Assembly: GCA_008694505.1 (NCBI GenBank)
Contig: VZDJ01000223.1
Location: 5,590,794 to 5,654,793, forward strand
From: Cyanoderma ruficeps
Lineage: Eukaryota; Chordata; Aves; Passeriformes; Timaliidae
DNA length: 64,000 nt
Reading direction: 5' to 3'
A program made the position numbers and the translations under genes. How positions within the stretch are numbered: position 1 is the stretch's first letter; every line of letters begins with the position of its first letter. Below, piece after piece: positions 1 through 18,600 of this stretch. Under the pieces are notes generated by a model. It saw only the letters and a list, made by a program, of their open reading frames with translations, was not told the origin of the DNA and did not search any database.

Positions 1-64
1 CCCACACCAGAAGTGAGGCAGGCGGTGACAGCCGTGTCCCCAGGACGGGCTGGGAGCACAGTAC

Positions 65-3000
65 CTGCCAGAGCACGGCTGCACACAGCGCCCCGCAGGT
101 GCTCCACGGCCGGGAAGTGCAGGCTGCCCCCCGGCTGCACCAGCAGCACCGCCCCCTCCGACACCTGTGGAGGGACAGGAGTCACGGGGAACTCAGGGCT
201 GCGACCTTCCCCAGGCAGGGACAACTGCCCGTGTCACTCACTGTCCTCCTGGAGGCAGTGGGAGAAGCAGGAGCCCCCATCCCTCAGGGAAAACCCTCCT
301 GCACACTGCCCAGTGTCGGCAGGACAGGGAGAGCGATCCCTCTCCTGCTCTCCAGTCTGGAGATATTCCAGAATGAAGGATATTCCTTCCCTCCTGCTCT
401 TTGAGAGGGGTCCCTGTGCCCCTGTGCTTGGGGAGCATCCCGCACCCCAACACCCCACCGCCCTCAGGAGCCCCCTCCCAGCACATCCAAGGGAAGGGGT
501 GAAGCCCACCTTTATTGGGGGCCTGGCGACGGAGTAGAGCAGGAGGATCCCAGAGAGCAGCACCCCAGCCACGATTCCATACTGAATCTCCCAGAAGCAC
601 AGCAGGAATGTCACACAGAGGGGCACAAGGTCCAGCCCTGCAAGAGAGAGAAGCCAGGCTCGGCTGTGGCTGGTCCCGGTGCCACAGGGCACCCAGTGAC
701 AGCGTCAGCTCTGCGGGCAGAGCCGGGCTGCACCCGGGTCCCGAGGAATCCCTCCCGGGTCCTGAGGAATCCCTCCCGGGTCCTGAGGAATCCTTCCCGG
801 GTCCCGAGGAATCCCTCCCGGGTCCCGAGGAATCCCTCCCGGGTCCTGAGGAATCCCCCCTCCCCGTGGCTGCAGGCAGGGGCAGCTTCAGCGGAGCTCT
901 GGGTGGGAGCCCCTGTGAGGGGCTGTGAACTCCCCCCTTTGCATAACAAAGGACTCGGCTGGGCAGCCACATGGTGGGACACCCAGAGACAGCGATGGGA
1001 CACCCAGAGACTGTGATGGGACACCCAGAGACTGTGATGGGATACTCAGAGACTGTGATGGGACACCCAGAGACCGTGATGGGACACCCAGAGACTGTGA
1101 TGGGACACTCAGAGACAGTGATGGGACACTCAGAGAGGCAGCAGGAGCAAATCACCCCTGGAGTTTCGCATGTCTGTGAATGGATAAAGGGATAAAAGCT
1201 CACAGGCTCTTTTGTTCGGGTCCCTCCTCAGAAACACCCAACTCGAGCTGTTGTTCTGTTATTTAGTTATGGCATCACAATTAAATTATTTTAAGGATCT
1301 GGACGTCTGAGACTCTGCCATGGGAAACCTGGGACAGAGCTGGTGAGGAAACCTGGTCTGTGTGAGTGGGGCAGGGGGAGCCGTGAGGGGCCTCTGTCCC
1401 AGCTCAGGGGGGTGAGTGTGGCTGCCAGAGAGGCTCCTGGATGGCTCCACAGGGGGATTGCCCGTTCCCGACAGTGCCCTCACTCTTAACTCTCCAGAGC
1501 GTCAGGAAGATGCCAGCGTCGAACATGGGCACCACGGCCGAGATGATGACGGCGGCCAGCGCCGCCTTGGGGATGTAATAGAAGAGAGAGGTGAGGTAGG
1601 CCAGGGACAGCAGCACCAGGGCACCTGCGGGAGGGGGACCCCTGAGCCATGGGCACCCTGACACCCAGGGGCCCTGGCACCCAGGGGTCCCCGATGCCCA
1701 GGGGTCCCTGATGCCCAGGGGTCCCCAGCATGGGGAGCAGCCCAGGGGCAGGGGCAGGGCTGTACCTGTGACCAGCCCTCCTGCAGGGGTGCAGACTCCT
1801 GACTGAGCGTTCACTGCCGTCCTGAAATGCAAACCCACACGTGCCAGGCTGTGCAGGGCCCGGGGGGGCTGGGGGCTGCCCACTGCCCAAAGACCCCACC
1901 CAGGAGAACCAACTGCCCCCCCAGGGAGGAACACGAGTGAGCCCCTGGCTTCCAGCCCACTGCAGGACAACCCAGCAGGAAGGGAGGTGGCTGCTGGGGA
2001 CAAGGACACGAGCTCAGAGACCCACTGGGGTCAGCAGAGTCTTCCACTCAAGATGTTGCAGAGCTCCCTCCCCACAGCAGCCCCAGAGAGAGCCCTGCTC
2101 CCCCTCCTGCTACCCACCGGCCAAAGCTGCCCGTGATGGGGAACGAGGAGACAAAGGAGCCCAGGACATTGGCGACACCTGAGGAGACAAGGAGAGGGGC
2201 TGGGGAGGCACTGCTGTGCCTGTGTCCCCATCATGACCTTCTCACTTCCCTTCCCTGGGACAGTGCCCACCCGGCCGTGCAAGAGTGACTCATCCTGCTC
2301 TGGAAATTCCCGAGCTGTCAGAACGCCTGGGGCAGCATGCAAGGGAAAGAAGGGGAAAGTTCAGAGCAGGACTGCCCAGATGGGGACCTCGGGTAGTGCT
2401 GGGGCCAGAACCCCACCTCTGCCCGGCTGACCAAGCAGCTCTTACCCAGAGCCAGCAGCTCCTGGTTGGGGTCAATCCTGTAACCATTCTGGGAGGCTGA
2501 AAGGAGAAGTTGGCCTTGGCCTGAGGTTCCCACAGGCACGACCTGCCACGCACACGGAGCAGTGACTGGGACAGTGTGGGCTCTGTCCGGGCACCCCTCA
2601 GGCACAGGGGCACCCCGAGACAACGCTCACCTCCCGGGCAAAATCCAGCTGTGCACCCCACAGGGCCCCTCCTGCCAGCCCGTGCTCTGAACTGCAGCCC
2701 CGACCCTCCCACTGCCCTTCCCCAGGAAGGAACAGGAACAGCACCTTCCCCAGCACCCCAAGCCCTTGCAGAGACCCTCCCCAGCACCCCAAGCCCTTGC
2801 AGAGACCCCCCTGTGAGCAGGACCCCGGCACAGCCCTACCAAAAGCCTTGGCGATGGCGACGGTCTCCAGCAGGCCCATGAGCGGCACCACGGCCAGCCC
2901 GACCCCCATGTCCTGGGAGGGAAGGGTCCAGTCAGGGCAGGCTGGCACCCAGCACAGGCAGGGAGGAGCAGAGCAGCCCCTGGGGAGGTGCCAGCACCCA

Positions 3001-5295
3001 CCTGCACCATGCTGAGGAAGGGGACGGTGCCGTTGGGCGCTGCCAGGGAGAAAGGAGGTGGCCGGAGGGCGGGGAGGCCCTGGGGGATGCTGCCCGTCAG
3101 CCTGAAGGGCTGGGAGCCCAGCACCTGGAAGGAGTAAGCCACCAGGCCAGCAAACAGGACAACGAGGGCATTGCGTGCTGTGACAGTGGAGAGAGCAGCT
3201 GTGAAACCTGCCCCGAGCCCAGGGCAGTGGGAGGGGGGCAGGACACGGGTATCTGGGCTGCTGAGGACTCCCGAGCCTTGGGAAGGGGCACGGGGGCAGC
3301 ACCTTGGGGACTTTGTCCTCCCTGACCCACCTCCTGCCAGCCTGGGCTTTACCAGTGCCAGGCTGTGCTGCCCTGACCCAACAGGAGGAGCCCCTGGGAG
3401 GGGACAGGGCAGGGGACAGCTGACACACCTGTGGCAGAGATCCAGACAATCAGGTAGCTGATCCTGACAGCCAGTGGCTCTGCAGGGGCAGCTCGGGGCA
3501 GGTGGCTCTTCATGGCCCGGAGCCCTGCCAGCGCAGCCAGGCAGGTCAGCCCCAGCACAGCGTCCCCAGCCCTGTAACAGGCACAGCAGTGCCACCCCAA
3601 ACACGCTGTGGGCTCAGGGAGAGCTCCCACAAAGCCACACGAGAGGGGGAGTTGTGTCACAGCCCCGGGCAGAGACCCAGAAATCAGTCCAGGGTGTGAC
3701 CAAAGGGACAGGAGTGAAGCAGCAGAGCCCAAGACGCCGCAGCTGCAGGGGAGAGAGCAGGGCAGGGATGGTGCTGACCTGGTCTCCCCAATCCTCCTCA
3801 GCGTCTCATAGACCTGCAGGAAGAACTGCCTCGGGACGCCCTGCAGCCCCAGGATGTTCTGTGCAGGAAGACAAAGCGGTGACAGCCCGGCTGTCCCTGA
3901 CCGCAGCCATTGGCCAACGCCGGGCTCCAGCGGCCGCCTGAGGCTCTGATTTGGGTTAACCACAGAGGAAGTGTGGCAGCCCAGCAGAGCCTCAGGTCCC
4001 TGAGAGCCCAGCGAGGGGCTGCTGGGGCTGCTAATCCCCCCCCAGCTTCCAAATTTGCCAACCCGCCGTGTCAGAGAATGGCCCTGTGCCTCCCGCAAGT
4101 GACCAAATGCAATGTCCGGTTTTACCGGTGTCCTGGATGCCACCGGCTGGTCACCAGCAGAGGGTGTGTTCAGCTCGGTCTGCTCAGAGCAGAGAGCTCA
4201 GGGACACAGCAGAACCGCTGGCAGGGGGTCCCGGGACCCCTTTGGGGCTCCTTCCTCCAGCACCAAGCACATGGCCCAGCCTGGTCCCAAATATCCCAGT
4301 TCCACAGCACCAGGAGAGAGCTGGCGAGGGCATCCAGGACAGGCAGATCCTACCTTGATTTGGTTGAAGCTAATGGTGATGGAAGCTGCTGATGTAAACC
4401 CTTTAATGACAGGGCAGGAAATGAAATCCAGAAGGAATCCTGCATGGGATGGGAGGCAGTGAGCACCCTCCTGACCCCAGTGGGGCCTCGTGTGTGCACA
4501 GGGAGCTGTCACAAGTGTCAGCAGGACAATCCCAGCGTCCCAGAGAGGAGGAAGGGACAACTACAGTCTGTACAGCAATACCCTAAACAAACATCTGTGC
4601 ACGGCAAGGGCATCTCACCGAGGTGCAGGAGCCCCATGGCCAGCTGGATGCAGCCAGAGAGGAAGGCGAGGAGAACGGCATAGACGGGCTGGTGGAAGGC
4701 GTACGAGGACACCAGCAGGGACATGATGGCCGTGGGACCCAGTGTCACGTCCTTGGCCGTGCCCAGGAAGCAGTAGACGAAGCAGCCCATGAAGGAGGAA
4801 TAGAGGCCGTACTGCAGGGGGACAGAAGGGGCAGGGGGATAGCCCTGGGAGCGGGGAGAGGACAGAAACCTCCCGGACTGTGAGGGCTGGGCTGATCTCC
4901 GGTCACTCCAGGGCCCTTGGTACACGCACGGCATCCTGCCCGGGAAATGGGCATCCTGCCCGGGAAATGGGCATCCTGCCCGGGAAATGGGCGACTGCAC
5001 AGCGTCAGCCCTTGGTCACCCAGCCCGGCTCAGCCGTGCCCGCCACTCCGGCAGGCTGCTCCGGGAGCGGCGGTCCCGGCTCACCCCGGGCAGAGCGGCA
5101 GATCCCCGGGTCCCAGCCCCGGGCACCCACCTGCAGCGGCAGCCCGGCCAGCTCGGCGTAGGCCAGCGCCTGGGGCACGGCGGTCAGTCCCACGGCCAGC
5201 CCCGCCAGCAGGTCCAGCGGCAGCCAGGCCCGGGAATACCGCGGGAGCCAGCGCAGGATCGGCAGCGCCGGGCGGGGGCAGCGGGACCCCGGCAT
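65..5295 (-). CDS. SLC26A11: SLC26A11, sodium-independent sulfate/anion transporter (3' part beyond window)
   Basis: Coding exons in transcript order: 5131-5295, 4619-4811, 4354-4439, 3779-3858, 3429-3571, 3002-3177, 2840-2912, 2446-2496, 2118-2178, 1766-1821, 1484-1624, 510-637, 65-164. All have GT-AG borders and the phase closes at each junction, giving 484 codons. The human protein is about 606 residues, so roughly the last 120 (most of the cytoplasmic STAS domain) are off the left edge. The start ATG (5293-5295) has G at -3 and opens MPGSRCPRPALPILRWLPRY. Exon 1 carries the sulfate-transporter signature (LAGLAVGLTAVPQALAYAEL). Exons 2-12 encode successive hydrophobic spans, e.g. YGLYSSFMGCFVYCFLGTAK and PLCVTFLLCFWEIQYGIVAG. 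Exon 13 (VSEGAVLLVQPGGSLHFPAV) begins the STAS domain. The family exchanges sulfate and other anions, in lysosomal or plasma membrane depending on cell type (known). It is divergent from SGSH. Its introns hold several minisatellites. Confidence 0.93.
731..856. repeat. 21-bp minisatellite A, 6 copies
   Basis: Unit opens CTCCCGGGTCC(T/C)GAGGAAT. It lies in the SLC26A11 intron between coding exons 11 and 12, with few differences between copies. Confidence 0.96.
976..1137. repeat. 21-bp minisatellite B, 7.7 copies
   Basis: Unit opens GGGACACCCAGAGACTGTGA. Copies start every 21 bp from 976. It lies in the same intron as minisatellite A but has an unrelated sequence. Confidence 0.96.
1661..1733. 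repeat. 17-18-bp minisatellite, about 4 copies
   Basis: Units of the form CCCAGGGGTCCC(C/T)GATG lie in the SLC26A11 intron between coding exons 10 and 11, close to the acceptor of exon 11. Confidence 0.9.
2747..2808. repeat. Exact 31-bp tandem duplication
   Basis: Two identical copies (2747-2777, 2778-2808), each opening TCCCCAGCACCCCAAGCCCT, lie in the intron after SLC26A11 coding exon 7. Confidence 0.95.
4931..4990. repeat. Exact 20-bp tandem repeat, 3 copies
   Basis: The unit GCATCCTGCCCGGGAAATGG is repeated three times without change in SLC26A11 intron 1. Confidence 0.96.
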
Positions 5296-5518
5296 GGCCG
5301 GGACCGAGGGCCGGGACCGGGACCCCCGCGGGGCCGGAGCTGCGCGGAGCCGGCGGTGCCAGCCCGGCACGGACCGGGGTTACCGCGGCTCCGCCCGCGC
5401 CGGATCTGAGCGGCCGGGACGGCTCATGTGACCGGGGTGAGGAGGAGCCGGGGCGGCCGGAGGAGCGCCGAGCCCCGCTGCCGGTGCTGCTGCCGCTGCC
5501 GCTGTCGGTGCCGCTGCC
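5296..5518. promoter_or_regulatory. Shared bidirectional CpG promoter of SLC26A11 and SGSH
   Basis: Only 223 bp separate the two divergent start codons. The interval is very rich in G+C and CpG and has no TATA box. It contains TCATGTGAC at 5424-5432, an M-box/CLEAR-like E-box of the MITF/TFEB class. The two 5' UTRs must lie inside this interval, so the core promoters overlap. Head-to-head SGSH/SLC26A11 is also the mammalian arrangement (known). Confidence 0.8.
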
Positions 5519-8262
<2,744 letters not shown>

Positions 8263-9396
8263 GTGCCACTGTCACGGCGGGCGGAGTGCCATGACCCTCC
8301 TGGAGAAGGGTCCTTAGAAGGACGGCACAGAGGCACGGGCTGCCTGCTGGGTGATTTCAGGCTCTTTCAGTGAAATCAGCTCTTTGGGGCAGTGCTGAAG
8401 GAAGAGATGGAGCCTTCATGTGGAGTTCCACAGGAGGCTTCATTCAGCTTCTTGTTCAGAGTCCAGCAATGAAGTGCCAAAGGAGCTGAGGGAACAGAGG
8501 CTCACAAAGGGAAGGCAGGGAGCGGGGTAAAACATCGGAGCCAGTCGGGTTGAGAAATGAACCAATCAGGGGAAGGATCAAAATCAAAATCAGGTAAAGA
8601 GGAGGGAGTAGGGAAAGAACCAATGGGGTGTAACTGATTAACATATCAACCACAAAGCATCATGGGGGAACACGTCTCCTCACCATTCCAGAAGAGCTGT
8701 CTGCCAGGGTTTCTCCTTTAGGGGGTTACATTTATATTTGTGTTTGGCTTAATTGCTCTCTCCCCAGGGGAGTGTGTTTATATTGTTGTGTGCATTGACT
8801 GCTCTCTGTGCAGGGAGCACATTTATATTATTGTTTGGCTTCTTTCTATGGGAGCGTGTTTGTATTTTGTATGGTTCGACCACCTCCACATGCCACCTCT
8901 GCCCCAGGACACTCCTGGGCTCCGTGGGGCAGGAGGGCTCGGAGCAGGATCATGGACAGGCTGGTCCCAAATCCTGGGTGACACCACGAGGCTCTGTCCC
9001 CTGAGCTGCCAACACCGCCTGGCCCCAGAGCGCTGAGGGATTCCTGGTGCCTCGACTCTCAGCCAGAGGAGCTCCAGGCTGCCCCTCAATGAAGCCTCTG
9101 GAGGAGAAGGCTCCATTTTCACCGGGAGCTGAGCACAGCCCTGCAGCAGCCCCAGCCTGCAGCCAGCAGGACAGGCCAAAGGCCCCTGTGGCACAGCCAG
9201 GGCTGCAGAGCAGCTGGGGACCCCCAGCGCTCTGGGAAATGGGGCAAAGCCTTCAAGGGGCACAGGGGGTCCCACTGGGGACCTCCGGGCAGGGACAGAG
9301 CAGGAGTGTCCCAGCCAGGGGCAGGGGGCTGAGCACGTTCAGGACCAGGAGAGGGGACAAGGACATAGCCTGGGGCTGCTCCCAGCAAACAGCAGC
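8263..9396. other. SGSH 3' UTR/intergenic interval between convergent SGSH and GAA
   Basis: This is non-coding. It lies between the SGSH stop and the GAA polyadenylation signal. It contains an AT-richer stretch (about 8450-8720) with two CCAAT motifs, then a degenerate tandem repeat at 8720-8881, then GC-rich sequence without a supported gene. In human, EIF4A3 and CARD14 would lie here; no exon of either is visible. Confidence 0.7.
8720..8881. repeat. Degenerate tandem repeat, period about 46 bp, 3-4 copies
   Basis: Copies share a core of the form GGGAG(T/C)GTGTTTATATT followed by a TTGGCTT/CTCTCT segment. Copies begin near 8720, 8767, 8813 and 8850. Divergence between copies is high, so the array is old. 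It may derive from a transposon, but I cannot assign a family. Confidence 0.6.
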
Positions 9397-9402
9397 TTTA
9401 TT
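9397..9402 (-). terminator. GAA polyadenylation signal (AATAAA on minus strand)
   Basis: TTTATT on the plus strand reads AATAAA on the minus strand. It lies about 375 bp downstream of the GAA stop codon, giving a short 3' UTR that contains the (ATG)11 microsatellite. Confidence 0.75.
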
Positions 9403-9546
9403 CACAGTACTGCTCCCTCAGCCCCTGCACATCCTCCTCCCCAAAACCACAGCCAGGAAACTCCCTGCAGTCTCTGCCCCAATCACCAGTCCCCCAGAGT
9501 AACTGGTTTCCTGTCTCAGAGGCACTTGGGTCATTTTTCCCCTGAT

Positions 9547-9579
<33 letters not shown>
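9547..9579. repeat. Trinucleotide microsatellite (ATG)11 in GAA 3' UTR
   Basis: There are eleven uninterrupted ATG units (CAT on the transcript strand). It lies between the GAA stop codon and its poly(A) signal, so it would be transcribed. It is likely polymorphic in length. Confidence 0.95.
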
Positions 9580-9777
9580 TTTTCCCTGTCCCTGGGGGCT
9601 GTGCAAGGTCCCCCTCCCTCTGCCAGTCCAGTTCACATCCCTCCATCGACACCCAGAGGGAAAACAGGGTCCAGGGGTGTGGGCAGGGCAGGAACAGCTC
9701 CGGGTTCAAGGGATGGGATGGATTTGGCCTGGGATTCCAGGGGAGCAGTGTGGCCTCTCCCTGTGACCGACGGTGGC

Positions 9778-15224
<5,447 letters not shown>

Positions 15225-15480
15225 GGCCCGGCCTGCGCCTCCCTCCCGGCGGCGGGGACACACCGGCACCGGAACCGGCACAGCGCGGCCCTTCCCGCCC
15301 CGGAGCCGCCCGGCCCCGCTGCTGCCGGGGCTCGGGCAAGAGCCGGAGCGAAAGCGGAGCCGGGCCACCCCCGCCCCCGGGAAATCGGGGCTACACCGGC
15401 CCCCGGGGCGGGACGGGGAGGCGGGACCCAGGAGCTGCTTGGGGTGGTGAAAGTGAAACGTAAACAGAAACATACCGGGA
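15225..15480 (-). promoter_or_regulatory. GAA 5' UTR/promoter region (CpG-rich) with ISRE-like and forkhead motifs
   Basis: The first 200 bp upstream of the GAA start are CpG-rich and TATA-less. At the distal end, GAAAGTGAAAC (15449-15459) fits the GAAANNGAAA interferon-response/IRF consensus, and GTAAACA (15460-15466) fits the forkhead consensus RYAAACA. The reading frame stays open upstream to an in-frame ATG at 15471-15473. That extension would be an 83-residue Pro/Arg/Gly-rich segment without a leading signal peptide, so I chose 15224. Confidence 0.6.
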
Positions 15481-15544
15481 GAATTGCAATGGTACGTCTT
15501 AAATAAACATTATACCCGACAAAGTAAACATTATACCCTGCACC

Positions 15545-15610
15545 TGCTTTTATTTATCGAATTATTTATTTATTTATCGATTTGTTTATTTATTTACCTA
15601 TTTATTTACA
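15545..15610 (-). terminator. Cluster of AATAAA signals in CCDC40 3' UTR (ATTT/AAAT tandem)
   Basis: The plus strand reads runs of TTTATTTATT interrupted by CGA. On the transcript strand this gives at least five overlapping AATAAA hexamers beginning about 60 nt after the CCDC40 stop codon. It is both an AT-rich microsatellite and a redundant polyadenylation signal, and it lies only about 80 nt beyond the putative GAA upstream elements. Confidence 0.7.
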
Positions 15611-15667
15611 AAATCTGGAGGCTGTGGAAGAATATAAAAGATACTATATGTGTTTTCCATGTTTCTG

Positions 15668-18600
15668 TCAGGCTTTCCCCGACCCGAGCTTTGATCTCAA
15701 GCAGTGACTGAGCCACTGCAGAGCCCTTTGGTACTGGGGCTGCTCCCCCCGGATCTGCTGCACGATGCTGTTGATGCTCTGCAGCCGACCCTGCAGCTTC
15801 TCCTGCTGGCTCCTGCGGGCCTCTTCAGTGTGGCACAGGGTCTTGTACTTCCCTCCCTTCAGTGCCTGCAGCTGCTTCTGGTGTGCCTGGTGGGCCACAA
15901 TCTCCAGCAGGTTCTGAGCGAAGCAAAAAGGAAAGGGGCTGTGACAGCAGGAAAAGCAAGGGCGGGACTCGTGCCAGGTGCTGTGACCATCACTCGGACA
16001 AGGGAAGGACAGTGCTGTGAATTCCCCACCACAACAGCCAAACAGCATCCCCAGCCCGGGTGTTGGAGGGGTGCAGACATCACAGAATTCCATAACTCAG
16101 AGAAATTCCCACATATGTAAGGTAACCCTTGCCAGGACAGGGTTTCAGTGTGTCAAGTTAGCTCTTGGTGAGGCCCCAGAAGGTGCTCAGTTAATGTGCT
16201 GCTCTAACACCACACTGAGCACACCCAGCTCAGGACGGTGCTGAGGCAGAGCTGGCAGCAGAGGAAGCAGCAGGCTCTGTCTGCCTCACATGCTGCAGGG
16301 CAGTGGATGCGCTCACCCAGCGTTTCTCGTTCTGAAGATGTTCCATGTCCAATCTGAGGCTGTCAATGTCAGCCTGGAGCTGGCAGAATTCCTTCTTCTT
16401 TTCTGAAAAGGTGTCCCTGAGGGACTCCTGGGTGGTCTCCAGCTCCTGCATGGTTTGGTTGCATTGATAAATGTTCTAGTAAATGGAAGAGAAGGAAAGG
16501 GCAGATTTCAGTTCTCTAGTTCAGCTGCATTCCTGACCATCCTCCCAGAACTCGGCTTTTGGGGGATTTTCAGTGAATGATTTCCAAAGCCTGCCCCTGT
16601 GCTGGTGCAGGGTCTGTGCACACACACTCCTGCACTCACTGCTGCTCTCCACAAGGCCAGCCCCAGCTGTGTGAGCTCCTGCAGACCCACTTTCCTTACC
16701 CACCTCCTGGGTTTCCTTGATCTTCTTCTTCAGCTCCTCTTTCCTGCTTTGGAAGTCGTTCTTGGTGCTGTGTTTCTTATCCAGTTTGCTCTGAGCCTCT
16801 GCCCAGTTTGTTATCATCTCTCTGTGAGAAACACACGCCTCCATGGCCCGAATCAACGTCTCCTGCTGCTTCAGCAGCTGCCCATAGCGGGCCTGCCAAG
16901 ACACAGACCAGCCTCAAAATACCAAATGTTTACCAATAACACCAAGGGAAGCTGTCCCGGTGGCACATCCCACCAGCACAAAGCAGATACGTGTGACAGG
17001 AGTGCCTGCAAGCCAGATTTGGTCCAAGTCCAAACCTGGTTTGCTGTGTGTGGATCTGGAAGGCACAGGCCTGGATTGTCAACTTGTCTACACCAATACT
17101 CATGCACTAAAATGTTAGTCTGAACCTCACTAGCAAGAGCAGAAGCAGAAACGTAGAAACATCCCGAGAATGAAGGGGATGAGCTGCTCTGCCAGGAGAG
17201 GGAACACTTCTCTAAACCAGTGATTAAAGTGATGCAACATTCAGTAATCAACACTGCACATAAATCAGGGTCACAGAATCAGGTGGCAGACATACTGCAA
17301 TTTGAATAGATTTCTTGGGAGTATCCAGATTCTGCTGAGGCTGGCATGGGGAATGCAGGATGTGTGGGCTGGATGTGCTCAGTTCAGTTGAGCTGTGGGG
17401 AGTTGAGAGTCCCACCCTGGGCCCTGAAGATGCCCCTTCTCCAGCCTGTTTCTCATCTCCTGCCTCACGTTTCAGCCACTCCAAGGCTGAGTTCACTGGG
17501 GGGCTTCCCCTCCTCAGCCCTCTTTCCCAGTGCCTTACTTGCATCCTCCGAATCTCTGTTTTCATCTCATGGATTTCGCCTTGTTCTAACAGAGCATCTG
17601 TTGCTTCCCGCATCTCTTTTGCCAGCTGGATCTTTTTCTCCCACAGCAGGATCTGATGCCTTCAGTGAAGAAAGGGGAAGGAAAGAGAAAGGTAATTTGG
17701 CTAGACCCCAAATCACCTGCCCAGTGCAGCACACTCACTGCCAGTTACTGGCAGAGTCTTCCCACACGGATCTTGGCAACGTCCAGCTCACACGTGCTGG
17801 AGCTGTGACAGCCAACATCCTCCCAGCTCCTGCTGCTTCCAGACACTGCTGGAACACCTTCCAGTTTCTGTGTTTCAAACATTCACCCCTTCTCCAGGAA
17901 GGCTAGAGGCACAACTGCTGGTGCCAGGTTTGGTGACTGGAGGAGAACTGGAACAAGGACACTCTGCTACCTACTCTGCTTCTACCAGGCTGTTCAGGAG
18001 CCTTTCCTTCTCCTCAGTTAGTCGACTGTGCCTCTCCTGCATCTCCAGAGATTCTTTTTCTGCTGCCTAGATTTGGAAAAAGCAGAAAAATACAGTGTTG
18101 TCAGGCTGAGAAGGTTTTCCAGGATCACTGTTTGCCCCTGATCTGCACGGGAGGCTGAGACCTGGGAAGGAGGTGCCAGGTGCCCCAGTACCTTGAGAGA
18201 CTGCAGAAACTCGTTCTCTCTGACCATTTTGCCATTTTGTAGCTCCTCAACGCTGCTGTTGTTCTTGCTGATCAACGTGTTCAACTTTATCAAGTCATTT
18301 GACATGTTCCTCATGTGCCGTTCCACATCCTTCTGTTCTTTTATTTCCTGCTGGATCTCATCTATGGGTGAACAGAAAAAAGTCTTAGAATTCCCCTGAG
18401 CACTGGGCTGGACACAGACAAGGTGTGACAAGTGGCTACCAGAGCTGGCAACACCTCAGGCAGAGCCACCCGTGTCCCATGAGTCCGGCCAAAAAAGATT
18501 TTCCACAAGCTAAAAACAACAACAAAAAAAAAGGTTTTGAAGGAGAGTCCTGTGGAAAAAAAGTTGGATTTGGCCAAGGAAAGTGCAGTCAATTCTGGGG

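Noticed and set aside
238..1203. 321-codon minus-strand repetitive open frame
   Set aside because: It consists of the two 21-bp minisatellites and intron sequence of SLC26A11, plus part of exon 12 in a wrong frame.
8440..8720. Possible solitary LTR of an endogenous retrovirus
   Set aside because: It has CCAAT motifs and an AT-rich composition, but I could find no terminal inverted TG..CA ends, target duplication or poly(A) signal, so I do not call it.
9418..9636. Histidine-run small protein on the minus strand
   Set aside because: The histidines come from the (ATG)11 microsatellite in the GAA 3' UTR.
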